NCBI GenBank assembly: GCA_035556755.1
Contig: DATMEP010000109.1
Location: 1 to 46,535 of the forward strand
Source: VRUE01 sp035556755
GTDB lineage: Bacteria > Actinomycetota > Thermoleophilia > Solirubrobacterales > 70-9
Length of the DNA: 46,535 bases
Direction of reading: 5' to 3'
Part shown: positions 38,376-46,420 of the stretch, one piece after another
Numbering within the stretch: the first letter of the stretch is position 1
Layout of the letters: each line of letters starts with the position of its first letter
Notes under the pieces: model-generated
Database searches by the model: none
Seen by the model: the letters and a program-made list of their open reading frames with translations, nothing else
What the model was told of the DNA's origin: nothing
Translations under genes and position numbers: made by a program

Positions 38376-39646
38376 GCGGGCGCCGGCTCCTCGCGGCGCT
38401 CTGCGCGACGCTGCTCGTGGCCGGTTGGTCGGCGTCGGGTGCGGCTGGCGCGGACCCGCCCGACCTCGACGCTCGTGCCTGGGCTCTGATCGATGCCCGC
38501 AGCGGCGCGCTGCTCGCTTCGAACGATCCCTCGCGCCGCCTCTCGATCGCCAGCACGACGAAGCTGATGACCGCCTACGTCGCCCTGAAGGAGCTGCCGC
38601 TGAGCAAGGTGGTCAGGGCCGCTCCCTACGGCGGCAGTTACGAAGAGTCCCTGCTGGAGCTGCGACCGGGACAGCGGATCAGCGTGCGCGATCTGCTCTA
38701 TGGCCTGATCCTGCGCAGCGGCAACGACGCCGCCTACGACCTCGCGGTCGCCGCCAGCGGATCGGAAGCGCGCTTCGTGCGGCAGATGAACCAGCGCGCG
38801 GCAGCGCTCGGCCTCGCCGACACCCACTACGCGAACCCGATCGGCCTCGACGAGGCCGGCAACTACTCCAGTGCCTACGACCTCGTCGCGCTGGCGCGCC
38901 GCCTGCTCGACATCCCCGTCTTCGCGAAGATCGCCGCGTCGCGGCAGGCCGTGCTGCGAAGCGTTCGCCCGCGGCGCCGCATCGTCACCCGCAACGATCT
39001 GCTTCTGCAGGAGCCCTGGGCGACCGGGGTGAAGACCGGCTTCACCCTGGGGGCCGGTTACGTCTTGGTCGGTGCCGGCCGCAGCAACGGGACCGAGCTG
39101 ATCTCCGCGGTGCTGGGCACGCCGAGCGAGGAAGCGCGCGACGGCGAGAGCGAGCGGCTGCTCGAGTACGGCTTCTCCCTCTACCGGAAGCGCACCCCGG
39201 TCCGCGCCGGCAAGATCCTCGCCGAGCCCTCGATCCGCTACACCGACGACGAGCTGCCGCTGCGTGCCTCCCGCCGGGTCGTCGTCGGCCTCCGCCGCGG
39301 CCAGCGCCTGCGCGTAGCGATACGGGCGCCCCAGGAGGTCGAGGGCCCGGTCCGCCGCGGCGCCGTGCTCGGCCGGGCGACCGTCCTGGTCGACGGCCGC
39401 AGGGCAGCCACGGTGCCGCTGCGCGCCGGCCGCGCGGTTGCCGAGGCGAGCGCCTTCGACCGGGTGCGCAGCATGGTCACGGGGAATCTGGGTTGGTTTG
39501 CGCTTGCCCTGTTCGGGATACTGGTCGGAGCGGTTCTCCTGTGGCGCCGTCTGCGCCGCGGGACCCGACGAGAGGATGGGGTGATGAGTCGCGAGCAGAG
39601 GCGGGCGATGAGAGAGCGGCGCCGCGAAGGGGGCGGAGCAGGATGA
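38372..39646 (+). CDS. D-alanyl-D-alanine carboxypeptidase (PBP, S11)
   Basis: 424 residues from GTG 38372. A signal peptide ends near residue 26. S61-T-T-K64 carries the acylating Ser, S116-G-N118 and K221-T-G are the other penicillin-binding motifs. After the catalytic domain a beta-rich region is followed by a C-terminal membrane helix (about 373-391) and a very basic cytoplasmic tail rich in Arg. It trims the terminal D-Ala of stem peptides. Overlaps the PfkB gene by ATGA. Confidence 0.93.
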   Translation: MSGRRLLAALCATLLVAGWSASGAAGADPPDLDARAWALIDARSGALLASNDPSRRLSIASTTKLMTAYVALKELPLSKVVRAAPYGGSYEESLLELRPGQRISVRDLLYGLILRSGNDAAYDLAVAASGSEARFVRQMNQRAAALGLADTHYANPIGLDEAGNYSSAYDLVALARRLLDIPVFAKIAASRQAVLRSVRPRRRIVTRNDLLLQEPWATGVKTGFTLGAGYVLVGAGRSNGTELISAVLGTPSEEARDGESERLLEYGFSLYRKRTPVRAGKILAEPSIRYTDDELPLRASRRVVVGLRRGQRLRVAIRAPQEVEGPVRRGAVLGRATVLVDGRRAATVPLRAGRAVAEASAFDRVRSMVTGNLGWFALALFGILVGAVLLWRRLRRGTRREDGVMSREQRRAMRERRREGGGAG

Positions 39647-40599
39647 TCCTCACGGTCACCCTCAACGCGGCGATCGACCGCACCGTCGCCGTCCCGAACT
39701 TCCGTCTTGGCCATCGTCACCGGGCGGTCGAGAGCCGCACGGTCGCCGGCGGCAAGGGGATCAACGTCGCCCGCGCCCTGCGCCTGCTGGGCCGGCCGGT
39801 GATCGCCACCGGCTTCGCCGGCGGCCCGACCGGCAACCGCGTGATGGAGGAGCTTCGCAAGGAGGCGATCCTCACCGACTTCACCTGGATCGCCGGCGAG
39901 ACCCGGATCAACATGGCGGTGGTCGACCCGACCTCGGGCGAGCAGACCGAGATCAACGAGCGCGGCCCGGCGGTCAGCGCCGAGGAGGTCGAGCGCTTCG
40001 TCGAGCGGCTCGGCTACCTGGCAGACGGGGCGAAGATCTGCGTTCTCGCCGGGACCCTGCCGCCGGGCGCCGGCGAGGATCTCTACGGCCGCCTGGTCGA
40101 GCAGCTCCAGGAGCGCGGCGTGCCGACGATTCTCGATTCCGAGGGCGAGCCGATGCTGGCCGGCCTGCGGGCCGGCGCCTCCGTCGTCACCCCCAACGAG
40201 GGCGAGGCCGAGGAGCTGGTCGGGCAGGAGTTCTCCGATCGCGACGACGTCGTCCACGCCCTCTCGGAGCTGGTCCGGCTCGGTGCCGGCGAGGCGGCGA
40301 TAACCCGCCCCGACGGCTGCGTGGCCTCGATCGGCGACGGAGCGGAGCGGCGCGTCGTCGAGGTCCGGATCCGGGCGCTGGACCCGGTCTCCACGGTCGG
40401 CTCCGGGGACGCCTTCCTGGCCGGCTACACGGCGGCTCGCTACGACGGCCGCGAGCGGGAGGAGTGCCTCGCCTACGCCGTCGCCTGCGGCGCCGACTCG
40501 ACCCAGCACTTCGGCGCCGGCACCGTCGACCGCAACCAGGTCGAGCGGCTGCTCGGAGAGGTCGAGGTGCACGATCTGGAGGTCCACGCGGAAGTGTAG
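39643..40599 (+). CDS. PfkB-family sugar kinase (1-phosphofructokinase/LacC-like)
   Basis: 318 residues. ILTVTLNAAIDRTVAVPNF at the N-terminus is typical of 1-phosphofructokinase/tagatose-6-phosphate kinase, followed by GGKGINVARALRLLG and VSTVGSGDAF with the catalytic base D256. It phosphorylates a sugar phosphate, but the exact substrate is uncertain and no fru PTS gene is nearby. It is the last gene of the chain starting at HU; 36 bp later guaB3 begins. Confidence 0.88.
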   Translation: MILTVTLNAAIDRTVAVPNFRLGHRHRAVESRTVAGGKGINVARALRLLGRPVIATGFAGGPTGNRVMEELRKEAILTDFTWIAGETRINMAVVDPTSGEQTEINERGPAVSAEEVERFVERLGYLADGAKICVLAGTLPPGAGEDLYGRLVEQLQERGVPTILDSEGEPMLAGLRAGASVVTPNEGEAEELVGQEFSDRDDVVHALSELVRLGAGEAAITRPDGCVASIGDGAERRVVEVRIRALDPVSTVGSGDAFLAGYTAARYDGREREECLAYAVACGADSTQHFGAGTVDRNQVERLLGEVEVHDLEVHAEV

Positions 40600-40635
40600 G
40601 CTGGCTCTTCAACGCCACCCGCCTGGAGGACCAAC

Positions 40636-41841
40636 TTGGAGATTGACATCGGTCGAGGCAAGAAAGGGAGGCGCGCCTACGGATTCGATGACATCGCGAT
40701 CGTTCCGTCGCGCCGCACCCGTGATCCCGACGACATAGACATCAGCTGGACGCTCGGCCCCTACCGTTTCGAGCTGCCCCTCGTCGCTTCGGCGATGGAC
40801 GGGGTGGTCAGCCCCGATACCGCCGTCCTCGTCAACGAGCTGGGCGGCCTCGGGGTGCTCAACCTGGAGGGCATCTGGACCCGCTTCGAGGACGCCGAGG
40901 AGCAGCTGGAGAAGGTCGCCTCGGCGCCCAAGCACCAGGCGACCCAGATCATGCAGGAGATCTACACCGAGCCGGTCAAGCCGGAGCTGATCGGGCGGCG
41001 GATCGCCGAGATCAAGGAGCGCGGCGCGGTCGCCTGCGGCTCGCTCACGCCGCAGAAGGTGCGCGAGCACTACGAGATCGCGGTCGAGGCCGGGATCGAC
41101 ATCCTCGTCATCCAGGGCACGGTGATCTCGGCCGAACACGTCTCGACCACAGTCGAGCCGCTCAACCTGAAGGAGTTCATCGCCGAAGTGCCGGTGCCGA
41201 CCGTGGTCGGCGGCTGCGCTTCCTACTCGACCGGATTGCACCTGATGCGGACCGGGGCGGTCGGCGTCCTGGTCGGGGTCGGCCCGGGAGCCGCCTGTAC
41301 GACGCGCGGCGTGCTCGGGATCGGCGTCCCCCAGGCGACGGCGATCGCCGACGTGGCCGCTGCCCGCGCCCAGCACATGCTCGAGACCGGCGAGTACGTC
41401 AACGTGATCGCCGACGGCGGCATGAGGACCGGGGGGGACGTCTCCAAGGCGATCGCCTGCGGGGCCGACTCGGTGATGGTCGGCTCGCCGCTGGCTCGCG
41501 CCAAAGAGGCCCCCGGCCGCGGTTTCCACTGGGGGATGGCGACCTTCCATCCCTCGCTGCCGCGCGGTACCCGTGTCTCCACCAAGCAGGACGGGACGAT
41601 GAAGGAGATCCTGCTCGGCCCGGCCCAGGAGAACGACGGCACCTTCAACATCATGGGGGCGCTGAAAACCTCGATGGCGACGACCGGATACGAGGACATC
41701 CGCTCCTTCCAGCGGGCCGAGGTGATGGTTGCCCCGGCGCTGCAGAGCGAGGGCAAGAAGCTGCAGAACGAGCAGGCGGTGGGCATGGGCTCCAACGGCC
41801 GCGCCGCGGTCTCGGCCGGTGTTGGAGTCGCCGACGACTGA
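40636..41841 (+). CDS. guaB3: GuaB3 family IMP dehydrogenase-related protein
   Basis: 401 residues from TTG 40636 with GGAGGA 5 bases upstream. A TIM-barrel IMPDH homologue without CBS domains, as in actinobacterial GuaB3. AYGFDDIAIVPSRRTRDP, ASAMDGVVSPDTAV, VGVGPGAACTTRGVLGIG (C221 at the catalytic Cys position) and VIADGGMRTGGDVSKAIACGAD are conserved. Whether it oxidises IMP or reduces GMP is not settled for all members. It overlaps guaA, supporting a guanine-nucleotide role. Confidence 0.92.
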   Translation: MEIDIGRGKKGRRAYGFDDIAIVPSRRTRDPDDIDISWTLGPYRFELPLVASAMDGVVSPDTAVLVNELGGLGVLNLEGIWTRFEDAEEQLEKVASAPKHQATQIMQEIYTEPVKPELIGRRIAEIKERGAVACGSLTPQKVREHYEIAVEAGIDILVIQGTVISAEHVSTTVEPLNLKEFIAEVPVPTVVGGCASYSTGLHLMRTGAVGVLVGVGPGAACTTRGVLGIGVPQATAIADVAAARAQHMLETGEYVNVIADGGMRTGGDVSKAIACGADSVMVGSPLARAKEAPGRGFHWGMATFHPSLPRGTRVSTKQDGTMKEILLGPAQENDGTFNIMGALKTSMATTGYEDIRSFQRAEVMVAPALQSEGKKLQNEQAVGMGSNGRAAVSAGVGVADD

Positions 41842-43405
41842 GGCCGGCGCCAGCGCGGCGCCGGCCCAGGCCTCCGAGGAGGTGCTCGTCCTCGATTTCG
41901 GGGGCCAGTACTCGCAGCTGATCGCGCGGCGGATCCGCGAATGCGGCGTCTTCGCCGAGTTGCTCCCCGCGACGGCGTCGGTGGAGCGGATCCGCGAGCG
42001 CAAGCCGAAGGCGCTGGTTCTTTCCGGTGGGCCCGCCTCTGTCTATGAGCCTGGCGCTCCTGCCTTCCCCGTCGAGCTGATTGACCTGGGAATCCCGATG
42101 CTGGGCATCTGTTACGGGATGCAGGTCATGGTCCAGGCGCTTGGCGGCAAGGTCGAGGGGGCCGAGGCGGGGGAGTTCGGCCGCACCGAGCTGACCCTGA
42201 GCGACGGCGGCGGGCGGCTGCTGAACGGCCTGCCGGAGGAGCAGAGCTGCTGGATGAGCCATCGCGACGCTGTCTTCGAGCCGCCCGAGGGGTTCACCGG
42301 GCTCGCGTCGACGCCGGGCTCCCCGGTGGCGGCCTGCGAGGACCCGGAGCGGGGCCTCTACGGCATCCAGTTCCACCCCGAGGTCGTCCACACGCCCTAC
42401 GGCACCGAGGTGCTGACCCGCTTCCTGCGCGACATCGCGGGTTGTGAGGAGCAGTGGTCGGCCGAGTCCGTGATCGCCGAACAGGTCGAGAAGGTCCGCG
42501 CCCAGGTCGGCGAGGGAACCGTCGTCTGCGGGCTCTCCGGGGGGGTCGACTCCTCGGTGGCGGCGCTGCTGGTCCACCGCGCAGTGGGGGCCCAGCTGAC
42601 CTGCGTCTTCGTCGACCACGGCCTGATGCGGCTGAACGAGGCCGAGCAGGTGGTCGAGGCTTTCCGGCAGTTCGGCATCCCGCTCGTCCACGTCGACGCC
42701 GAGGAGCGCTTCCTCGCCCGGCTCGCGGGGGAGGACGAGCCGGAGCGCAAGCGCAAAATCATCGGCGAGGAGTTCATCCGCGTCTTCGAGGAGGAGGCGG
42801 CGAAGCTGCAGGACGCCGCCTACCTGGTCCAGGGCACGCTCTACTCCGACGTGATCGAGTCCGGCGGCAGCGACGCCGCCGCGACGATCAAGTCCCACCA
42901 CAACGTCGGCGGGCTGCCCGAGGATCTCGAGTTCGAGCTGGTCGAGCCGCTGCGGATGCTGTTCAAGGACGAGGTGCGGGCGGTCGGCGCCGAGCTGGGG
43001 ATGCCGGAGCGGATGGTCTGGCGCCAGCCTTTCCCCGGGCCGGGCCTGGCGATCCGCATCGTCGGCGGCGAGGTGACGAAGGAGCGCCTCGACATCCTCC
43101 GCGCCGCCGACGCGATCCTGCAGGAGGAGGTCCGCGCAGCCGAGCTCTACCGCCAGCTCTGGCAGTCCTTCTGCGTGCTGCCGGTCGTCCGCTCGGTCGG
43201 CGTTCAGGGCGATGGCCGCACCTACGCCTACCCGATCGTGATCCGCGCCGTCACCTCCGACGACGCGATGACCGCCGACTGGGCTCGCCTCCCCTATGAC
43301 CTCTTGGAGAAGGTCTCCAACCGGATCATCAACGAGATCAGCGACGTGAACAGAGTGGCGCTCGACATCTCGTCGAAGCCGCCGGCGACGATCGAGTGGG
43401 AGTAG
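41819..43405 (+). CDS. guaA: GMP synthase (glutamine-hydrolysing)
   Basis: About 528 residues from GTG 41819 (overlapping guaB3 by 23 bases); GTG 41882 right before VLVLDFGGQYSQLI is the alternative. Class I amidotransferase: C98 in GICYGMQ with His and Glu in QFHPEVVHT. ATP pyrophosphatase: SGGVDSS at 240-246. C-terminal dimerisation domain with RAVTSDDAMTADWARLPYDLLEKVSNRI and the final KPPATIEWE. It converts XMP to GMP. Complete length. Confidence 0.95.
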   Translation: MLESPTTEAGASAAPAQASEEVLVLDFGGQYSQLIARRIRECGVFAELLPATASVERIRERKPKALVLSGGPASVYEPGAPAFPVELIDLGIPMLGICYGMQVMVQALGGKVEGAEAGEFGRTELTLSDGGGRLLNGLPEEQSCWMSHRDAVFEPPEGFTGLASTPGSPVAACEDPERGLYGIQFHPEVVHTPYGTEVLTRFLRDIAGCEEQWSAESVIAEQVEKVRAQVGEGTVVCGLSGGVDSSVAALLVHRAVGAQLTCVFVDHGLMRLNEAEQVVEAFRQFGIPLVHVDAEERFLARLAGEDEPERKRKIIGEEFIRVFEEEAAKLQDAAYLVQGTLYSDVIESGGSDAAATIKSHHNVGGLPEDLEFELVEPLRMLFKDEVRAVGAELGMPERMVWRQPFPGPGLAIRIVGGEVTKERLDILRAADAILQEEVRAAELYRQLWQSFCVLPVVRSVGVQGDGRTYAYPIVIRAVTSDDAMTADWARLPYDLLEKVSNRIINEISDVNRVALDISSKPPATIEWE

Positions 43406-43428
43406 ACGGCGGCTAGGGTCGGACGGCG

Positions 43429-44244
43429 ATGCCGTCCTTTGCCGTCTCGATAGCAGCGCTCAGCCTCTTTCAGGCGGTTCTGGTGGCGCTGCCGCGGGCG
43501 CGACCTCCGTTCGCCTGGATGCCCAACAGCCCGTGGTGGGCGCTCGTTCCCGCAGCCTCGATCGTCGTCGTCGTCTTCGGGATCGAGGCACTGCCCGACT
43601 CTGCCGACCTGCTGGCCTGGTTGGCGCTGCTCGCGGTGCCGCCGCTGGCGGCGTTCGCGCTCGGTTCGCTTCTGCACGGCTCGCGGCCCTGGTGGGCGCT
43701 GACGGCGGCGCCGCTCTTCGCGATCGCCTGGGCGGCGCAGGGCTCGCTTGCGGGCGAGACCGCCGGCACGCTTCTCTCCGGCCTCAGCTGCATCGCCCTC
43801 GGCTGGCTGCTGGTGTCGGTGGTCCCCGGCAACTGGCTGCGCTGGGGGATCTACGCGATGGCGACGATCGACGCGGTCCTGATCGCGGCCGAGCTACTGC
43901 AGGGTCCCAGCGGGGTCCTGGTCGCCGCCGACCCCGGCGGCCTGCCGCGCTTCCAGGTGCTCGAATTCGGCGCCGCCCGGATGGGCTTCGGCGACGCCTT
44001 CGTAGCCGCCACCGCCGGCTGCCTGCTCGCCGGGGACCGCGTCGTCCAGCTCCGTGCCGCGACCCTCGCTGCCGCCCTCGGCCTCTCCTTCGACCTGCTC
44101 TTCTTCGCCCTCGACACCCTGCCGGCAACCGTCCCAATTGCTCTCGCCCTTGCCTTGTCTGACGTGGGCAGGAGGTCGGCTGGCAAGGACGCAGGGAGGC
44201 CGAATAGCAGGGCTATTTGGCCGACTGAGGACACCGCCAGGTGA
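43429..44244 (+). CDS. Nine-helix membrane protein with presenilin-like GxGD and PAL-like motifs
   Basis: 271 residues, about nine hydrophobic helices (around 6-22, 37-54, 59-81, 88-105, 111-131, 137-156, 178-201, 208-227, 231-246). D148 lies in TM6 (ATIDAV), G186-F-G-D189 in TM7 (RMGFGDAF) and P236-IAL in TM9. This matches the arrangement of presenilin/signal-peptide-peptidase intramembrane aspartyl proteases: Asp in TM6, GxGD in TM7, PAL in TM9. The first motif is ID rather than YD. Prepilin peptidases also have GxGD but with a following Val-Lys, which is missing. The C-terminal 25 residues are polar. ATG 43429, 23 bp after guaA. Function is an inference. Confidence 0.55.
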   Translation: MPSFAVSIAALSLFQAVLVALPRARPPFAWMPNSPWWALVPAASIVVVVFGIEALPDSADLLAWLALLAVPPLAAFALGSLLHGSRPWWALTAAPLFAIAWAAQGSLAGETAGTLLSGLSCIALGWLLVSVVPGNWLRWGIYAMATIDAVLIAAELLQGPSGVLVAADPGGLPRFQVLEFGAARMGFGDAFVAATAGCLLAGDRVVQLRAATLAAALGLSFDLLFFALDTLPATVPIALALALSDVGRRSAGKDAGRPNSRAIWPTEDTAR

Positions 44245-44256
44245 CCTCCTGGCCCG

Positions 44257-44991
44257 TCAGGCGTGGCCTATGAGCGTGACGCCGTAGATCGCGGCAAAGC
44301 CGGCGACCGTCAGCGCCACCCTCAGCCATGACCCCTGGCCGTTGTGCTCGTGGGCGTGGGCTGCGGGCAGCAGGTCGGTCGCGCCCATGTAGAGGAAGAA
44401 GCCGGCGTAGACGGCGAGGAAGTAGCCGAGGGTCTGGTCGGAGACCGAGATCAGGGAGCCGACCGCGGCTCCCGCCAGCGGCGCCAGCGCGTCGATCCGC
44501 AGCCAGCGCTTCGCCCGCGAGCGGTCGCCGGACTGGCTCAGCACGAAGCTGACCGTGTTGAGCCCGTCGGCGAAGCCGTGGCTGACGACGGCAAGGAGGA
44601 CCAGAAACCCGGCCTCGGCGTTGACGCTGAAGGCGAGGCCGATGCCGACCCCGTCGGTGAAGGTGTGCAGCGAGAGGCCCATCGCACCGAGCACCCCGAC
44701 CCGGCCGTGCGCGCGCGCCTGCTCGGGGTCGTCGCGGTGGTGCAGGACGAGGACCCGCTCCAGGAGGAAGAAGGCGACGAAGCCGAGCGCGACCAGGGGC
44801 ACCGCGTCGTGGGCGTCGCCGATGTGCTCGATCGCCTCGGGAAGGATCTCGAGCAGGGCGACCGCGACGACGATCCCGCCGCTGAATGCGACCACCGTCG
44901 GCAGCGAGTGGGAGAGCCGCAGGGCGATCGCGCCGCCGCCGAAGATCGCCAGCACGGCAAGCGCCGCGAGCGGTATCGCGACCTCAGGCAT
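44257..44991 (-). CDS. ZIP-family metal transporter
   Basis: 244 residues from ATG 44991; an in-frame upstream codon would only add residues overlapping the regulator gene. Eight helices. LHTFTDGVGIGLAF (TM4) and VSHGFADGLNTV (TM5) are the ZIP metal motifs, the second with Ala-Asp instead of the common Pro-Glu. A His-containing loop (LVLHHRDDPEQARAHG) lies between TM3 and TM4. It brings Zn2+ or Fe2+ into the cell. It overlaps the Fur-family gene by 8 bases, so the regulator and transporter are one unit. Confidence 0.88.
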   Translation of the reverse strand: MPEVAIPLAALAVLAIFGGGAIALRLSHSLPTVVAFSGGIVVAVALLEILPEAIEHIGDAHDAVPLVALGFVAFFLLERVLVLHHRDDPEQARAHGRVGVLGAMGLSLHTFTDGVGIGLAFSVNAEAGFLVLLAVVSHGFADGLNTVSFVLSQSGDRSRAKRWLRIDALAPLAGAAVGSLISVSDQTLGYFLAVYAGFFLYMGATDLLPAAHAHEHNGQGSWLRVALTVAGFAAIYGVTLIGHA

Positions 44992-45406
44992 CGCGGTCCG
45001 AGCAGGAGGCGCAGGCGCCGCGCAGCACCACGTCGTGGCCGGCAACCGCGAAGTCAGAGCGCCTGCTGATCGCCTCGATCGCCCGCTCCAGCTCATCGCT
45101 GGCGAAGGGGGCGAGCAGGCCGCACTGCTCGCAGACGATGTGGTGGTGGTGCTCGACGGCGTCGAGGCGCTCGTAGCCGGCGGCGTCGCCGCCGATCTCG
45201 ACCCGTTGGACCAGGTGCAGCCGCTCGAGCTGCTCCAGGGTGCGGTAGACGGTCGCCCGTCCCACGGACTCCAGGCGGCGGTCGATCTCCAGGGCGGTCA
45301 CCGCACAGTGCTCCTCCGCCAGCAATTCCACGACCTTTCGTCGCGAGGCGCCGCTGCGACGCCCGGCCTCGTCGAGGCGCTGCAGTGCGTGCTCGGCCCA
45401 GTCCAC
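44984..45406 (-). CDS. Fur-family metalloregulator (Fur/Zur-like)
   Basis: 140 residues from GTG 45406. N-terminal winged helix: SRRKVVELLAEEHCAVTALEIDRRL, VGRATVYRTLEQLERLHLVQRV. The C-terminal dimerisation domain has the regulatory site VEHHHHIVCEQCG and a second CxxC in GACASCSD, forming the structural zinc site. Its fusion-like overlap with a ZIP gene suggests zinc or iron control of import. A Fur-like box lies immediately upstream, so it probably represses its own operon. Confidence 0.88.
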   Translation of the reverse strand: MDWAEHALQRLDEAGRRSGASRRKVVELLAEEHCAVTALEIDRRLESVGRATVYRTLEQLERLHLVQRVEIGGDAAGYERLDAVEHHHHIVCEQCGLLAPFASDELERAIEAISRRSDFAVAGHDVVLRGACASCSDRDA

Positions 45407-45423
45407 GGCCGGGCACGGTATCA

Positions 45424-45442
45424 GATAATGAGACTTATTCTC
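45424..45442 (-). promoter_or_regulatory. Fur/Zur-like box before the regulator-ZIP operon
   Basis: GATAATGAGACTTATTCTC (plus strand) matches the 19-bp Fur consensus at 14 positions when read on the minus strand. It lies in the 34-bp gap between the M23 stop and the regulator start and overlaps that stop codon. The AT-rich core also holds the only plausible promoter for the operon. Confidence 0.6.
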
Positions 45443-46406
45443 AGCTGTAGCGGTCCCAGCGTTCGAGATAAGGCAGCGGATCGAGCGGGGTGCCGCCCTC
45501 GTACCAGCCCGGGGCCGTCCAGATCTCGAAGTGGAGGTGGCAGCCGGCCGCGTTGCCCGTGTCCCCGACCAGGCCGATCGGTTCGCCGGTGCGGACGGTC
45601 ATCCCCGGCTGCAGCGGCGACGGTTCCTGCAGGTGCATGTAGGCGGTGTCGAAGCCGGTCCCCTTGCCGTCGATGACGAGGTAGTTGCCGGCCGAGCCCT
45701 GGTAGCCGGAGTAGCGGACCTTGCCGCCGCGGGCGGCGACCAGCGGCAGCCCGCATTCTGCCATCACGTCCTGGCCCTGGTGGGTGTGGCCGGAGCGGCC
45801 GGCGCCGAACATCGCGCCGGACTGGCCGAAGTCGTGCGTGCCGAGGACCGGGAAGGCGTAGCCGTAGATCGCGAAGCCGAGGTTGACCGGCGGCGCTTCG
45901 GAGGAGGAGGCGCCCCGCTTCCGGGCGAGCGGCACCGGCTCGCCGACCTGAGGGGAGATGCGGAAGGTGTAGCGCCCGTTGGGTGCCGGGCGGCCTTCCG
46001 CGGTCGTCCCGTCCCAGCGGATGCTGCTGGGCGTGTTCGGCGCGACGTCGTTGCGGTAGAAGCTCTGGACGGTCGTGCCGGCCGCGTCTACGACGTCGAT
46101 GCGGAGGTCGTTGGTGGGCTGGTCGCTACCGATTTCGTAGCGGAGGCTGGGGTAGCGGACCCCGTAGTAGAAGGACTTGCGCGGCGCGGCCTGGGCGGAG
46201 ACGAGGCTCAGCGTGCCGGCGGTGGGCGCGTCCGCGGCTGGGGCGCCGCTGGGGCTGCCGGGGGGAGGAGGGCTGCCGCTCGGGGTGACGGCGCCGCCGG
46301 TCGCTGCCGAAGCAGCCCCCGTCAGGCCCACGAGGAGCGCGATCGTCGCGACTATCGAAATCCTTCCAACCAGCCAAGGCCCAGCGCCCGTTTCCCTACG
46401 TGCCAC
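45441..46406 (-). CDS. Secreted M23 (LytM-type) peptidase
   Basis: 321 residues from GTG 46406. A signal peptide (about 13-35) and Pro/Ser/Gly linker lead to an Ig-like FlgD-type region (YEIGSDQPTNDLRIDVVDAAG, WDGTTAEGRPAPNGRYTFRI), then the M23 domain. The ligands are His and Asp in GHTHQGQDV and His in CHLHFEIW. It should cut peptidoglycan cross-links. The leader contains a c-di-AMP riboswitch, as is common for cell-wall hydrolases of actinobacteria; GAGAGGG at the end of the leader is the Shine-Dalgarno. Confidence 0.92.
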   Translation of the reverse strand: MARRETGAGPWLVGRISIVATIALLVGLTGAASAATGGAVTPSGSPPPPGSPSGAPAADAPTAGTLSLVSAQAAPRKSFYYGVRYPSLRYEIGSDQPTNDLRIDVVDAAGTTVQSFYRNDVAPNTPSSIRWDGTTAEGRPAPNGRYTFRISPQVGEPVPLARKRGASSSEAPPVNLGFAIYGYAFPVLGTHDFGQSGAMFGAGRSGHTHQGQDVMAECGLPLVAARGGKVRYSGYQGSAGNYLVIDGKGTGFDTAYMHLQEPSPLQPGMTVRTGEPIGLVGDTGNAAGCHLHFEIWTAPGWYEGGTPLDPLPYLERWDRYS

Positions 46407-46420
46407 GTGCCCTCTCTTTC

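Noticed and set aside
43429..44244. Prepilin (TadV/PilD-type) peptidase as identity of the GxGD membrane protein.
   Set aside because: GFGD is followed by Ala-Phe instead of Val-Lys, the first catalytic Asp context of prepilin peptidases is absent, and the nine-helix layout with a P-IAL motif in the last helix fits presenilin-like proteins better.
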